Origin: Molossus alvarezi
Taxonomy: Eukaryota > Chordata > Mammalia > Chiroptera > Molossidae
Direction of reading: 5' to 3'
Length of the DNA: 64,000 nucleotides
Assembly: GCA_037176705.1 (NCBI GenBank)
Contig: CM073889.1
Span: forward strand, 102,627,890-102,691,889
A program made the position numbers and the translations under genes. A model generated the notes under the pieces. The model was not told the DNA's origin. It saw nothing but the letters and a program-made list of their open reading frames with translations, and made no database searches. Below are positions 1-11,085 of this stretch, piece after piece (the first letter of the stretch is position 1; every line of letters starts with the position of its first letter).

Positions 1-976
1 CCAGCATCAAAATGAAAAAAGAACCCACTCTCTAGGAGAACATATTTCCCAATGATACATCGGATAAAGGGTTAATTTCCAAAATATATAAAATACTCAT
101 GCAACTCAACAAAATGAAGACAAAGAATTTAATTAAAAAATGGGCAGAGGACCTGAATAGACACTTCTCCGAAGAGGACATACAAATGACCAAGAGTCAT
201 GAAAAAAATGCTCAGCGTCACTAATCAGAGAGGTGCAAATTAAAATGACTGTGAGGTATCACCTCACACCTATCAGAATGGTGGCCATCAACAAATCATC
301 AAACAAGTGCTGGTGAGGATGAAGAGCAAAGGGTACTGTGGAAATGCAGTCTGGTGCAGTCACTATGGAAAACGTGGTGTTTCCTCAAAAAATTGAAAAT
401 GGATCTGCCATTTGACTCAGTGATCATACTTTCAGGAATATATCCTAAGAAGCATGAAACACTAATCAGAAGGAATATATGCACCCCTATGTTCATCGCA
501 GCATTATTTATAATAGCTAAGATCTGGAAACAGCCCAAGTGTCCCTTAGTAGATGTGTGGATTAAAAAACTGTGGTACGTTTACACAATTGAATCCTATG
601 CAGCTGTAAAAAAAAGTTGTATTACCCTTTGAGATGACAGATGACATGGAGGGACCTGGAGAATATCATACTAAGCAAAATAAGCCAGTCAGAGAAAAGC
701 AGGTATCAGTTATTTGTGGAATATAATGAACAAAATAAGCTAACGAACAAAATAGATCTGGGAGTAGGGAGCAGACTGACAAACATCAAAGGGAATGTGG
801 GTACTGGGGAGGGAAGAGATAAACCAAAGAATTTATATGCATGTTTGCACAACCAATGGACACAGACAACTGTGTGGTGAAGGCAGGGGGTGGGGTATGG
901 GAGCTGGGAGGAAGGACAGTGTCATTGGGGGGGGACATCTGTAATACTTTCAACAATAAAGATAAATTTTTAAAAA
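1..976 (+). mobile_element. L1 LINE, 3' part (ORF2 end plus 3' UTR)
   Basis: This is the downstream end of a LINE-1 that enters from the left edge of the window. It holds decayed ORF2 C-terminal code to about 630, then a 3' UTR with a G-rich stretch (about 880-940), and ends with an AATAAA-like signal near 955. Stops and frameshifts break the ORF2 code, so the copy is dead. Its G-rich 3' UTR differs from that of the L1 at 36933-39494, so the two belong to different subfamilies. The 5' end lies outside the window. Confidence 0.9.
120..632 (+). pseudogene. L1 ORF2 C-terminal remnant
   Basis: Translated pieces match the L1 ORF2p C-terminal region. The longest open piece (354-632) reads as the part after the Cys motif, with recognisable GIYPKK, CTPMF and [11 protein letters not shown] blocks. 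The Cys-motif zone itself (about 300-340) contains stop codons after the first Cys-Trp, unlike the intact version at 37244-37702. It codes no functional protein. Confidence 0.85.
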
Positions 977-1066
977 TGTTTAAGAGAAATTGAGAAAATA
1001 TTGAATGTAAACTGTAATTGGAAAATAATAAAAAAGAAAACAAACAAACAAAAATTTGCTGAGTTG

Positions 1067-1314
1067 CCCTGGCCGATTTGGCTCAGCGGTTAGAGCGTCG
1101 GCCTGTGGTCCAGAGAGACCCGGGTTCGGTTCCCGCTAAGGGCATGTACCTTGGTGGCAGTTTGTCCCTGGCCCTGGTTGGTCGTGCGGGTGGCAACCAC
1201 TCGATGTGTCTCTTTCACATTGATGTCTCTCTCTCTCTTCCTCTTTCTCCCTCCCACTCTTATCTGAACAAAAAATCTGAAAAAAAAGGTCCTCGGGTGA
1301 GGATAAAAAAAAAA
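1067..1314 (+). mobile_element. Ves SINE (copy 1), full length
   Basis: The copy starts CCCTGGCCGATTTGGCTCAG and has an A box near 1078-1090 and a B box near 1124-1135. A CT-rich body, a terminal hairpin (TCCTCGGGTGAGGA, 1290-1303) and an A tail follow. A perfect 16-bp duplication, AAAATTTGCTGAGTTG, lies at 1051-1066 and 1315-1330. That is typical of L1-driven insertion and suggests a recent copy. Confidence 0.96.
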
Positions 1315-1359
1315 AAAATTTGCTGAGTTGTATTATAGTATGTGTGGGAATTTTTTCCC

Positions 1360-1462
1360 CCCTTATAGGCTGTAAGCTCTTTAAGGACGAATCTTTTAGA
1401 ACTATATCTTTATTGAGACTTACTCTCATTTGACGCTTAATAACTATTTGTTGAATGAATGC
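1360..1462 (+). repeat. L2 LINE 3'-end fragment
   Basis: The sequence runs from 'ctgtaagctctttaaggac' to 'tatttgttgaatgaatg', which is the typical 3' terminus of the ancient L2 family. It is short and diverged. Confidence 0.65.
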
Positions 1463-2130
1463 TTTGTGATCACCTGAGCTTTCAGAGAGGCCATTGTCTT
1501 CATCTTCCCGCCAAATGTCCAGGTGCTCAACACCCTCACAGACATTGATGACTCTACTTTGATGGGACATTTTCATAGCTACTGCTAATTATTTGTAAGG
1601 GGCATAGGTGTTTGGGATGATTTTTGGATGCTGTTGCTTTTCCTCTAATACCCGCCTGTTTGCAAAAATTATTTCCATGGAAACTAATTATTGTGCATTT
1701 TGCTTCATCCTTCATACACAAAGACAGGAACTTGAAAAATAGTATTATTGCTCTATTGTGCACCTAATTTCATAGTGATACTACTTTTAGAGTTCTTCGC
1801 CCTTATTTGGAAATAAGTGGAGATAAAAATATTAAATAAAATTTTCACGAAGTACTGACCTATATAAACTATAACCGCGCCCCCCCCAGCCTCTCTTCCC
1901 CAGCCCTCTGGGGCCAGCCAGCATCTATTTATCTTTGAACGCACGTATCTCACACGTGGTTGGAACATGATAGACATTCTACAAGGGTTTGTTAAAGTTG
2001 GCCATTAGTATCATTGCTGAATATTTTGAAATATTTATTTTTATTAGTTTTATATTGCTACCAAGAAGTGAGTTTCAGGTACTTTTACTGATTCTCAACC
2101 ATGTACTTAGCCATATGCTTGAAAATTTTG
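1463..2130. other. unassigned non-coding DNA
   Basis: I recognise no gene or repeat here. There is a short C homopolymer near 1880 and A+T-rich sequence elsewhere. Open frames are short and unremarkable. Confidence 0.6.
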
Positions 2131-2375
2131 TGTATATATATATATATATATATATGTATTATATATATACACACACCTATTATATGTGTGTTTGTGTGTG
2201 TGTGTGTATATATACACACACACGTACATACCTATTATAATTGTGTATATATACACTCCTATTATAATTGTGTCTATACACACCTATTATAATTGTGTAT
2301 ATATACACACACCTATTATATATATGTATATATACACACACCTATTATATATATGTATATATACACACACACATA
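2131..2375. repeat. compound (TA)n/(TG)n microsatellite grading into a 25-29 bp minisatellite
   Basis: A (TA)n tract from 2133 leads into TG/CA runs. The motif CCTATTATA then recurs at 2176, 2231, 2258, 2283, 2312 and 2341, with spacings of 25-29 bp over the last five copies. Each unit joins CCTATTATA to alternating TG/TA and CA. Such purine-pyrimidine tracts are prone to length change and to Z-DNA or cruciform formation. Confidence 0.93.
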
Positions 2376-2574
2376 GTACCTGACCTCTTAGAATTCATCA
2401 TTTATCAGGAGAAATAAGTTGTAATAGACAATTATTTATTATTTACAACAGACGTTTAAACAAAATTCAGACATATGACTTGGCTAATGAAACTGTCTGG
2501 CAGTAGACATTTGCATCTCTTGTTGTTTTTAGACTATCCGTAGCTCAAACCCAGCTTTCTGTCAGAAAATGCTT

Positions 2575-2730
2575 CTTAAATTTTAATATGTATTTGAACT
2601 ACCTGGCTATCTTTACAAAATGCAGCTTCTGATTCAGTAGGTGTAGAGTGAGACCTAAGAGTCTGCATTTGTAATAGGTGTGCAGGTGATGCAATGCTAT
2701 TGGTCAAAGACCATACTTATAATAGCAAGT
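2575..2730 (+). repeat. hAT-type MER fossil (MER20/MER5-like)
   Basis: The stretch around 'gcttctgattcagtaggt' and 'gtgcaggtgatgcaatgct' resembles the core of old mammalian non-autonomous hAT repeats. The termini are too decayed to define, so the subfamily is not assigned. Confidence 0.45.
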
Positions 2731-5340
2731 TTCTAGGACACTTTTTTTTTTTCAAACATTTGAAATAATCTATGTTTACTAGATAAATGTGTTCTAGTCT
2801 ACCCTCTTATTTATTTTTCCTGGGACCACTTTTGTAATAAATCTTCATCCCAGGGTCAACTTCTATTCACGGAACCTAAGATTTCAGCCCCATCCCCAAC
2901 CTGCCACCCAGAACTAACTACTTAAGGTAACTGATGAGATGAGCCTTTGTTCCCTCTCGTATGTAAACAACTCTAATTCCTAGTTTCTTCAGATAAAACT
3001 TCTGGTGAATTCATATCTTTAATCGGTGAATATTGTACTCACTATTAATGTTCATTAACTGTTCAGGTTAAAAAATAGTTTTTTTAATGCCGATACAAAA
3101 CATGCTTTGATCTAAACAGTGAAAATAGAAGTGGCTGGAGGGCCTGAGGGAGCACAGGGCAGGATGAACCAGGAAGGCAGTGGTCTGGCCCCTGGGGGGG
3201 ACCAGGCACTGGGACTATCCTGGGAAAAATAGTTCTGTGACTCTCCTCACCTCTGCCCACGCCTCAGCCCAGATCCGAGAGTCCAACTCTTGTATTGTAC
3301 CTTTTGGGAGTTCCTTCTTCCCCAAATATAGGTAAACCCAGACGTGGGGAAAGACTGGCGAAGGAAGGGCAGGCTGGGCGTGGGCAGGGGAGAGCCCGTG
3401 AGAGCCGGGTCTCATGACACCCCTAGGAGAAAACTGGGGAACTGGCATGCCCGCACCCCATTAATGTGGTGAATATTCACCATTTAATGTGGCACATGTC
3501 ATGTTCATCACTTAATGTTCCAAAATGAATTTAGTAGTGAAGAAATAAGTCTGTGGTTTCTTCTTTTTCCCTTGCCTATTAGACATAAATTTGTTTTAAT
3601 TATTTTAAGAGTTTAGCAACTACACAATTTTTTGTTTGTTCAGATACTGAACCTTTTTTTCTTGGGATTTGACTCTGGTTTCTTAAGATCGGGGGGCCCT
3701 AATGAAAGGTCAGCCTGATAGTGACAAAGCTCTTAGGGAAGGAAATGATGATTATTGCTTGTAGCGGTGGATGTGATCCCGCCAGAAGGCAGTATTAGTG
3801 ATGACCATTTATCTCCTGAGCACTTTGGAGGAGGAGGATGCAAAGCTATTGAGTTAAGTCCTTACAAAGATTGCTTTCTCTCCTTGGGATGAAAAATGAT
3901 CACACGTGAGCCACTCTAGCTCAAAATTGGGAAAAGCTACCATAAATTTATTTCGATGAAAAATTTGTTCTGATTCCTAGTCCTTGAAGAATACTACCCA
4001 GTCTTGGGTCAACTAAGAGTTTGATGACTAGGGTATTATTTCTGAAGTTGATTTTAGTTCACATTGTAGCAGGAAAGGTATTTACTGAGATGATTTTAAT
4101 TTAGGGAACACATAACAAGGGCTGGAGCCCTGGGACTTGAGAGATAACTGAGAGAGGATGTACAATCACCTCAACAAGGCAAGTGTTAGCTTAACAGGGC
4201 ATCTCAGCTTGGCCCAGGCATTTGTGGGACGCAGAGTTAGGAGCCATTTCTCAAGACCAAGTATCTGTTTACATTCACTGAGCTGCCTTCTAGATAAACC
4301 ATGACAACATCAATGCTGATCACAACATAAACTCTTCCATAAATTTGGCCTGAAAATACACACAGACCCTTCTTTTGGATGAAGGAGAATAACAGGGGTG
4401 TGGGGTAAGGGCGTGGGGCAAGCAAGATGGCCGGGAGGTAAAGATGTGTCCCCTAGAGAAGGTTTGCTGTAAAGGAAGACATTGTTCTGGAGAGTAAGCC
4501 AGATTCTATGACAAAACCTATGGGCCCGAGAGGAACAGTGGTTGGTTGCGGTGGGCTGTTGTATAAGCTGTCCTTACCCAGCTCCCTCATGGCTCCTGAG
4601 GGCCCAGGAACCCTCACTGTGTACCAGTTAAATGGTGGAAGTTGACAGCACCATGGGGTTCCACTAGGACTTCTGGGACAGCCCCCATTTTAAACACAGC
4701 ATAAGGCAGAGGAAAGAGCATCATTGACTGCACCTGGTTTGAGGGGCCCGTGGGGACACCATGGCTCCATGTGCAGGAATGTCTCTGAGTGCCAGGAGAG
4801 GGGCTCTTGCCTGTAGATCCTGGTGCAGCTCATTTATACTCACAGGTGGATGACACAAGATACAGGGAGGGAGAGTTACGTGGATATGAGGTTCCAGAGG
4901 CGGCCTCTGGCTCCAGACAAGGGAAAGGGTAGGCACAGGAAGGGCTTGGAGTGAAGTCTGGGTGGTGACTGGGGAATGACACTATGAGACAAGCTGGACT
5001 GTCTGGTCTGCGGGCCGACACTCTAACCACTGCTCAGGGCACAGCCTGGATTCTCTAAGAATCTGCGGCTGAGAAGGGGGGAGGGGTGATGAGGGCGATT
5101 CAGGAATTTCTGGTGAGACTGGATGCTCGGGGAAGCTGTGAGCCACGAACAGGAGGCTCAGAGTTTCTCTGGTCAGAGTTTGGATAGTTTTTGAAATGGA
5201 AGATGGAAGTGGAAGAAAAATAACTCAAAGGTCCAGGCTGGAGAAAGAACTGGAGAGGTCACTGGAGAGGCGTGAGAACTGAGTGAGCTTCGGAAAACTA
5301 GTTATGCTTAAAACTCCTGCCAAGCTGACAATTAAATATA
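2731..5340. other. unassigned non-coding DNA
   Basis: No gene or confident repeat is visible. Open frames (for example 3215-3448 and 4721-4936 on the minus strand) are short and match nothing I know. The only recognisable piece is a roughly 45-bp Ves-like head fragment near 4990-5035, described separately. Confidence 0.55.
4990..5035 (-). repeat. possible Ves/tRNA-like head fragment
   Basis: Read on the minus strand, 'agtggttagagtgtcggcc' followed by 'cagaccagacagtcc' parallels the Ves head (about 'agcggttagagcgtcggcc'). No body, tail or target duplication is present, so it may be a remnant or chance similarity. Confidence 0.4.
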
Positions 5341-5450
5341 TGCATATAATGTACAATACCCACATGTATAATACCTGTATGTGCATATAATGTACAGTAC
5401 CCACATGTATTATACCTGTATGTGCATATAATGTATAGTACCCAGATTAT
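5341..5450 (+). repeat. 41-bp tandem repeat, about 2.7 copies
   Basis: Units begin at 5341, 5382 and 5423, each with TGCATATAATGTA. The first two are full 41-bp copies with few differences and the third is cut at about 28 bp. It is A+T-rich, with no coding content. Confidence 0.93.
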
Positions 5451-5904
5451 AAAAGTCGCGGTTCCATCACACTGTCATATAACATGTGCACTAGAAGGGC
5501 CTCAGCCATCATGCACATGAGCCCGTTGGGGAGAAGAGGGGGGGAAAGAGTGTGGTTCTAAGGACAAGTTTCTTAGAGGAGGAGGGGCCTCAATTTAATG
5601 AACAACGAAAAAAATCAGTAAATAGTAATTATCCAGTGTCCTGTCATGTCCCTGTGCAACAGGCTGGGCATTCAAAGGTCTGTGCTCGCAAACCATGTTG
5701 CCCAGTAGAGGCTCATAGCAACCGCGTGCTGGGATGACCCAAGGAGAGAGGGGAAGGAGTGTGTGTCACAGGGTGGGTGATAACGCATTGATTAGAGACC
5801 ACTGACAAGACATTTTCTTGGGTGTATTCATGGCATATCTGGAAACATTATTTTCAAAAAAATATTTCAAACATTAAAAATTTATAAAGAATAAAACTGG
5901 ATTA

Positions 5905-6112
5905 TTTTAACCCAGCGATTCTCAACCTGTGGGTTGTGACCCGTTTGGGGGTGGAATGACCCTTTCACAGGGGTCGCCTAAGACATAACAGTAGCAAAAT
6001 TACAGTTATGAAGTAGCAACAAAAATAATTTTATGGTTGGGGGTCACCACAACATGAGGAACTGTATTAAAGGGTCACGGCATTAGGAAGGTTGAGAGCC
6101 ACTGTTTTAACC
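5905..6112 (+). mobile_element. SPIN-type hAT MITE with 8-bp target duplication
   Basis: A 192-bp non-autonomous hAT element spans 5913-6104. Its termini are CAGCGATTCTCAACCT and AGGTTGAGAGCCACTG, which are inverted repeats with 13 of 16 matches. A perfect 8-bp duplication, TTTTAACC, flanks it (5905-5912 and 6105-6112). Internal blocks such as 'cctttcacaggggtcgccta' and 'ggggtcaccacaacatgagg' match my memory of the SPIN ('space invader') family. That family is known for horizontal spread among tetrapods including bats. No transposase is encoded. Confidence 0.9.
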
Positions 6113-6242
6113 CAAATTAAGAAACAAAAATACAAAACACAGGTGAAGTCCCTTGTGTAACCAGCCAGTCCTGAGACATTTCAATAAGCCTTCACTTGTC
6201 TCTAAAAATCCTCACTGGGTAGATTTCTCCTAAGGCCTGTCT

Positions 6243-6588
6243 TGTTTGGGCGGCTATCACACGACACTGTAGACTGCATGGCCTATAAGCAGCAGAAATC
6301 TATTTCTCACAGTTCTGGAGGCTGGAAAGTTCCAGATCGAGGTATCTGCAGGTTTGGCGTCTGATGAGGCTCGTTTCCTGGTTCCTCAGTGCAGACCTCT
6401 TGCTGCGCCTCACAGGGCACAAGAGGTGGAGGAGCTCTCTGAAGTCTCCTTTATAAGTCCCATCCGTGCAGGCTCCGCCCATATGACCTCATCACCGACC
6501 GAAGGCCCCACCTTCCAATATCATCACATTATGGGTTAAGTTCCAACATAAATTTCGAGGAGACATAAACATTCAGTCTATAGCAGGA
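6243..6588 (-). mobile_element. MLT1-type solo LTR (ERVL-MaLR)
   Basis: Read on the minus strand, it runs from TGCTATAGACTGAATG through 'ggtggggccttcgg' and 'gacttataaaggag' to 'cagcctccagaactgtgag' and a polyadenylation-like end. This is the pattern of mammalian MaLR LTRs. No internal retroviral genes adjoin it, so it is a solo LTR. The strand is clear, but the exact subfamily is not assigned. Confidence 0.82.
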
Positions 6589-7537
6589 CTTCAACACTTA
6601 TAGACCCCTGGATGAATTCGGACTGTGATAGGTGAGAGAACTATGAAGTGAGGAGGACTAGTCTAAAGAATACCTACCTGGAGAAACCTCCCTTTTAAAA
6701 TACAGTCTTGTTCTTTCAGCTCAGAACTTGGGGATCAGGAGGTCTCCTGCCTAATGCCCAGGCTCGGGACTTGATTTCTCTGAGGGCTGAGGGCTTGGAA
6801 TAATCCAGGGCAGAATTAAGAGTGTAAAGGGGTACTTAGTCACCCCATAAGCCGGCCTAAGTTGCTTCTCTATGTTCAAACATGGAACTTCCAAAATCAG
6901 CAATTGTCTCTCTTTGAAGAAACTGTCAGTGAAAAAGCTTTTAAAAATAATTTTCTTGCAAAATGCATAATGCTCTTGTGCAGAACTCTCCAACGCTGCT
7001 GTTTAGCAGCCTCTTCCATTTGTACAAGCCCTGGAATACTAAACATTCCTGTGCAGACTCACAAAATAGCTTGCTTATCACACCGTGCCTGCCAGTTGCA
7101 TGGTGGGTGCTGACCCTGGCTCAGTGGAGCTGCGGGCAAGTCTGGTTCTGTGTGATACCGTGTGTGCTGCTGAGACCAGGGCTTTTGAAGTCCTGGGGCT
7201 TGAGGACTTTAAAAAGAGTGGATGGGGTAGCAGGATCTTTCTCCCCAGCAGTCCCCCCGCCCCCTCCAGCTCTTGGTTAGGCCCTCAGGGCCCGGAAGAG
7301 CCTGCCTCACAGGTTCCAGCGGAGGGCGCCAATGATCCTGGGTAATTCTAATCTCCCAGGTTTGGCTGTTATAATCTGCAGCAGGGGTGTGGCTAGAAGG
7401 TTCCAAAGAGATTCAGCATGTCTAAGGGCCAAGTATGTTTCATCATTTGGCTACTTCCACAAAACGATGGTGACAATAATTGCAGTCAATAATGATCGTG
7501 CACGTACTATATAAGGACATACACTGGATGGAGCTTT
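6589..7537. other. unassigned non-coding DNA
   Basis: No gene is recognised. Overlapping open frames at 6963-7345 lie in a moderately G+C-rich stretch. They show no domain, no splice context I can support and no family resemblance. Confidence 0.55.
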
Positions 7538-7760
7538 TTTTAAAAAAAATTTTGTTTTTCTTTATTGATTTTATAGGGAGAGGAAGGAAGAGGAAGAGAG
7601 ACAGAAACATTGATGAGAGAGAACATTGATTGGCTGCCTCCTGCATGCCCCCCACTGGGGATTGGGCCCACAACCTGGGCATGTGCCCTGACTGGGAATT
7701 GAACCAGTGACCTCTTGGTGCATGGGTCAATGCTCAACCAGTGAGCCACCTGGCTGGGCT
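7538..7760 (-). mobile_element. Ves SINE (copy 2), 'AATCAATAAA'-tail type
   Basis: In minus orientation the head is GCCCAGCCAGGTGGCTCACT and the 3' end is 'ctataaaatcaataaagaaa'. This tail type lacks the terminal TCCTCAGG hairpin found in other Ves copies. Target duplications are not clear. Confidence 0.92.
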
Positions 7761-7774
7761 AGACTGAGCCTTTT

Positions 7775-7945
7775 AAGTACATTGTTGTATTGACTCTTAC
7801 GCCAAACCCTATTAGGTTTTATTTTCCCCAGTATAGAATTGAAGAAGAGGCTGAATAACTTGCCTAGGGTCAAGTTGCCTAGAGGTAGCAGCGCTAGGTT
7901 TTGAACCTGGGTCACTGTGGCTTCACAGTCTGTCCTTTTCGCCTT
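7775..7945 (-). repeat. MIR SINE fragment
   Basis: Minus-strand MIR core: on the plus strand one reads 'gaataacttgcctagggtca', then 'gaacctgggtcactgtggc'. These are diverged but typical MIR blocks. It lies directly beyond the head of the Ves copy ending at 7760. Confidence 0.75.
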
Positions 7946-9503
7946 GCTAATGAGTCCCAAATTCATGTGCATAAGAACACCCACAAGTGTCACTGAGAGA
8001 ATTCAATACTTGGTCCTTGTGCCCCATGGATTCTGGTTTATTAGGTCTGGGTTGGGGCTGCTTCTTTTACATGCATTTTAAACACACTCCGTGGGCTGGC
8101 ATGTGGTTATGACAATGGCCAAGCCACTCTCTGGGCATCTGGAGTCAGGCAGGCAGGGGAATCTCTACCACAGGGAGTGGGATGTTAATTCTGGTGTATG
8201 TTCTTGTCCTAGAGACCCGTGAGGGGGGAACTTAAGCTGTCCCAGTGGCTTGGGTTCCAGGGCTGGGTTGGTATAAGGATATGTCATCAGCCGGGGTCTG
8301 CTGAAGAAAAGCTCAAGGGTCCAGCTGTTTTCGAGAACCTCTCTGCTATCCACTTATGGTCAGAAATTCTAGGGGCAGTCACTGGGGTCAGGGTCTCTTT
8401 GGCCTTTCTTCACCTCATTTGTCTTAGCTCAAAACCATGTATTATACTTGGTTAGAAATGAACTGATTTGGGGCAGGAAACCCCATTTCTTGGTGACATG
8501 CTTCCCAATGGCACATGCTCTGACCCTCATTGGGGGGCCATTGGGTCCAGCTCCGCTTTAGAGTGAAGTCTGTGGGGAGGGACAGCTCAATCCAATTTCC
8601 ATCAGTCGGACTCAAAGTCAATGGTCAGTAGATACTTATTGAACAATTTCCCTTCAAGAAACCACTTTAGCAGATCACAGTCCCTACGAGCCTTCTTTGC
8701 AAGCAGAGAGGAAAGAGCAAATGAGCAAGGGCTCCATCTACCCATCCTCCTTTCTTTGCTGCATCAGCTTGCATTTCCTTCCTTAGTTGGGGTCCTTATG
8801 CCCACAGAGAACCCTCCTGCAGGGGGCCTCCTTCATGCAGCCTCCATAGCCTGGGCTTTGTTGGGTTGCATAATAGGGTTAGAAACACTCTTCTCAAATT
8901 GACACACTCAAATTCAGCCAATTTCGTCCCGGCATGTAGAAGACAGAGGGCCACACAGCCGCCTATTGAGAGGACTTGGGAGACAGAAAACTGGCTGATG
9001 TTTGCCTCATTTCTCCAGGACCTTGAGGTCAAAGGATTTGTCAGCTAATTTAAGATAAAATGTCAGTGATTTACTGGGCTCTCCTGGGGAGCTTCATGTT
9101 TGAAAGGAGAGGGCATGAGAAAAAGAGAAACAATACTCTAAAAGAAAACAGCATTTCAGGAAGTGATGGCAACCAGGTAGCCGGCAGGTAGTGATTGGGG
9201 AATAAAGACTACGTCTGAGCCATCAGATCAGGGAGGATGAACTTGTAACGCATCCTGTCGGGGACTGTGGGCGCCCTTAGGTGGCTAAGCCTTTTCTGAG
9301 TCTCCAGGTGAGCCGGGGCGTGTTTAATCTGAGCTGAGCCTGTGGGCACTGGCTGCAGCGGCCACCTCCTCAGTCACTTCCTGGGGGCGAGTCCTGGCTG
9401 CATGGGGGTCTTCTCCTAGGGTGGCTTTTCGATGGCACTCAGGCGGTGTGTGTCCCCATTTGGTAGCTTGGTGATCGTCCAAGCAGTTTTCAATGCACTG
9501 GAG
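7946..9503. other. unassigned non-coding DNA
   Basis: Open frames are short (under 95 codons) and overlap on both strands. I see no repeat I can name and no gene. Confidence 0.55.
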
Positions 9504-9730
9504 CAGTGGTTTTCAATAGGGAGCTGATTTTGACCTCCTTCTCCCCGGGAACATTTAGCAATGTCTGAAGACATTTTTGGTTGTCATAACTGGGGTGGTG
9601 GTGGTGTTACTAGTGAGACATAATGGGTAGAGGCCATGGTCACTGTTAATGTCCCACAATGCACAGGGCAGTCTTGCAAAGCAAAGAATGATCTGACCCA
9701 AACATCAGTAGATGAAGCTGACAAACCCTG
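9504..9730 (+). repeat. MER5A-like hAT fossil
   Basis: It starts CAGTGGTTTTCAATAGGGAG and continues with 'acatttagcaatgtctgaag', 'acatttttggttgtcataac', 'cccacaatgcacagggcag' and an end near 'acaaaccctg'. The order matches the MER5 non-autonomous hAT-Charlie family. The flanking 8-mers no longer match. Confidence 0.82.
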
Positions 9731-10024
9731 TACCAGCAGAAGCCTGTTACATCCGGGTAGTGGGACAGGTCAGTGGCTACAGTTAGGGCTGGTGTGGCGT
9801 TCTGAGTAAGGGACCTCGGAACAATTTTGAACTCTAGCCGTGATCCATATTTAGCAATGGAAAGTAGTCTTGCTTGCCATTTTCTCTCTAAGGAAGGAAA
9901 GAGAAAACTGAAGCCCAACTTTCTCTTTTCCCCCTTCTCTCAGGCACCCCCTAAAACAGGATGTGTATCTCTGCCACGGGCCCAAGTGCCCTGAACTAAA
10001 TGAAAGGGCCGTGGGCAGGCTTTG

Positions 10025-10388
10025 CATGTGGTTAGTGCACGGGCTTTACAGTCGGGGGCCGTGTGCCTGCATCCCGGCTCTGCTACGTCCAGGTGGTGTA
10101 AGGTTGGTCAAGCGACTTAACCTCAGCGAGCTGTCTCCTCCCCTGCAACTCAGTGATAACGGCAGTTGTCTACCTAGTTCATAAAGTTCCAGAGGATTCC
10201 ATGCTATTACGCAGGATGAATAATAATGTCCAAGAGATTTGCCCAAGAAGCTGCAGTCGGAGCATCAGCTAGAAGGGCAAACAAGCACAATTAGGACAAC
10301 GTAAGTGTCATAGCAGAAAGAGCAATGAGATAATGTATGGAAACACCTACATCTGCCTGGTACTTGGGGGGATTCAATAAACATTGAT
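10025..10388 (+). repeat. MIR SINE, interrupted or expanded
   Basis: MIR core blocks ('gttagtgcacgggctttaca', 'ttggtcaagcgacttaacct') are followed about 100 bp later by a MIR-like 3' part ('gagataatgtatgg' to 'gattcaataaacattg'). The spacing is longer than usual, so there is either an internal insertion or two copies. Confidence 0.7.
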
Positions 10389-11085
10389 TCCCTTCTCCTA
10401 ATGAAAAGTGCCATGGGATACGGAGGAGGGATGGACATGAGCTGTAGGAGGAGGAGGTTTCTCAAGTTTGCATTCCATGGAACAGTGCTATTTCCAGAGG
10501 GAGGACAGGAAATGGGGACAAGGTTTGGGCTTGAGAAGGGTGGGGAGAGCTTGGAAGCTCAGTGTGGGAAACGGGAAAAGGAATCAAGTGGGAATGAGAA
10601 TACACATGCTGGGGCGCAGCTGAGACTGGAATTGCGGTTGTTTTAGAGACACCAATCGGCCTAGACATGCGCTTGTTCCCTCCCTCTCCTCCGGGATGGA
10701 CCCAAGGCCGGGCACTCAGGGCATTCATGGTACTGATGAGATCACAGTGAATTAGGGGGGTCCAGGGGGGTGAAAGGGCCCGAGTCCAGGAGTGGGGGAG
10801 CAGACTAGGAAAAGGAACTGAGGGATTCCTTGGGGGCTACTAGAACGGAGAAAGGATGTAAAGTAGAAGGGCAGGAACCTGGGCTCAGACACAGCACCCA
10901 GAGATGCTGTTCTGCAGCAGCAGAGGTTCCGGGGGATGAGGAGTTCCAGAGTGAGGCCGAGGGGACTGAAAAGGAGGTGAGGGCCTTGGAGAAGAAGCAG
11001 CGGAGCTCTCTGCATATCCACCTGGCCTGGCTGGTGGCAGGAGGTGAGCCAGCCTGGACGTGGAGCCAGGCGGAAAATCTTTTTC
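10389..11085. other. unassigned G-rich non-coding DNA
   Basis: This is a purine-rich stretch. Several overlapping frames at 10752-11171 stay open on both strands because of base composition. None shows a known domain. Confidence 0.55.

Noticed and set aside
1078..1140. tRNA-like A and B boxes, possible tRNA gene
   Set aside because: They belong to the Ves SINE head; the same head recurs in most of the Ves copies and has SINE body, tail and target duplications.
1136..1576. 146-codon minus-strand open frame
   Set aside because: Half of it is the antisense of a Ves SINE, whose repeats give similar frames at other copies.
2131..2375. Regularly spaced repeats resembling a CRISPR array
   Set aside because: Spacing is short and the spacers are themselves TG/TA repeats. 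The host is a mammal, so this is a minisatellite.
6243..6588. Possible full endogenous retrovirus around the LTRs
   Set aside because: No gag, pol or env-like sequence adjoins any LTR in the window; all look like solo LTRs.
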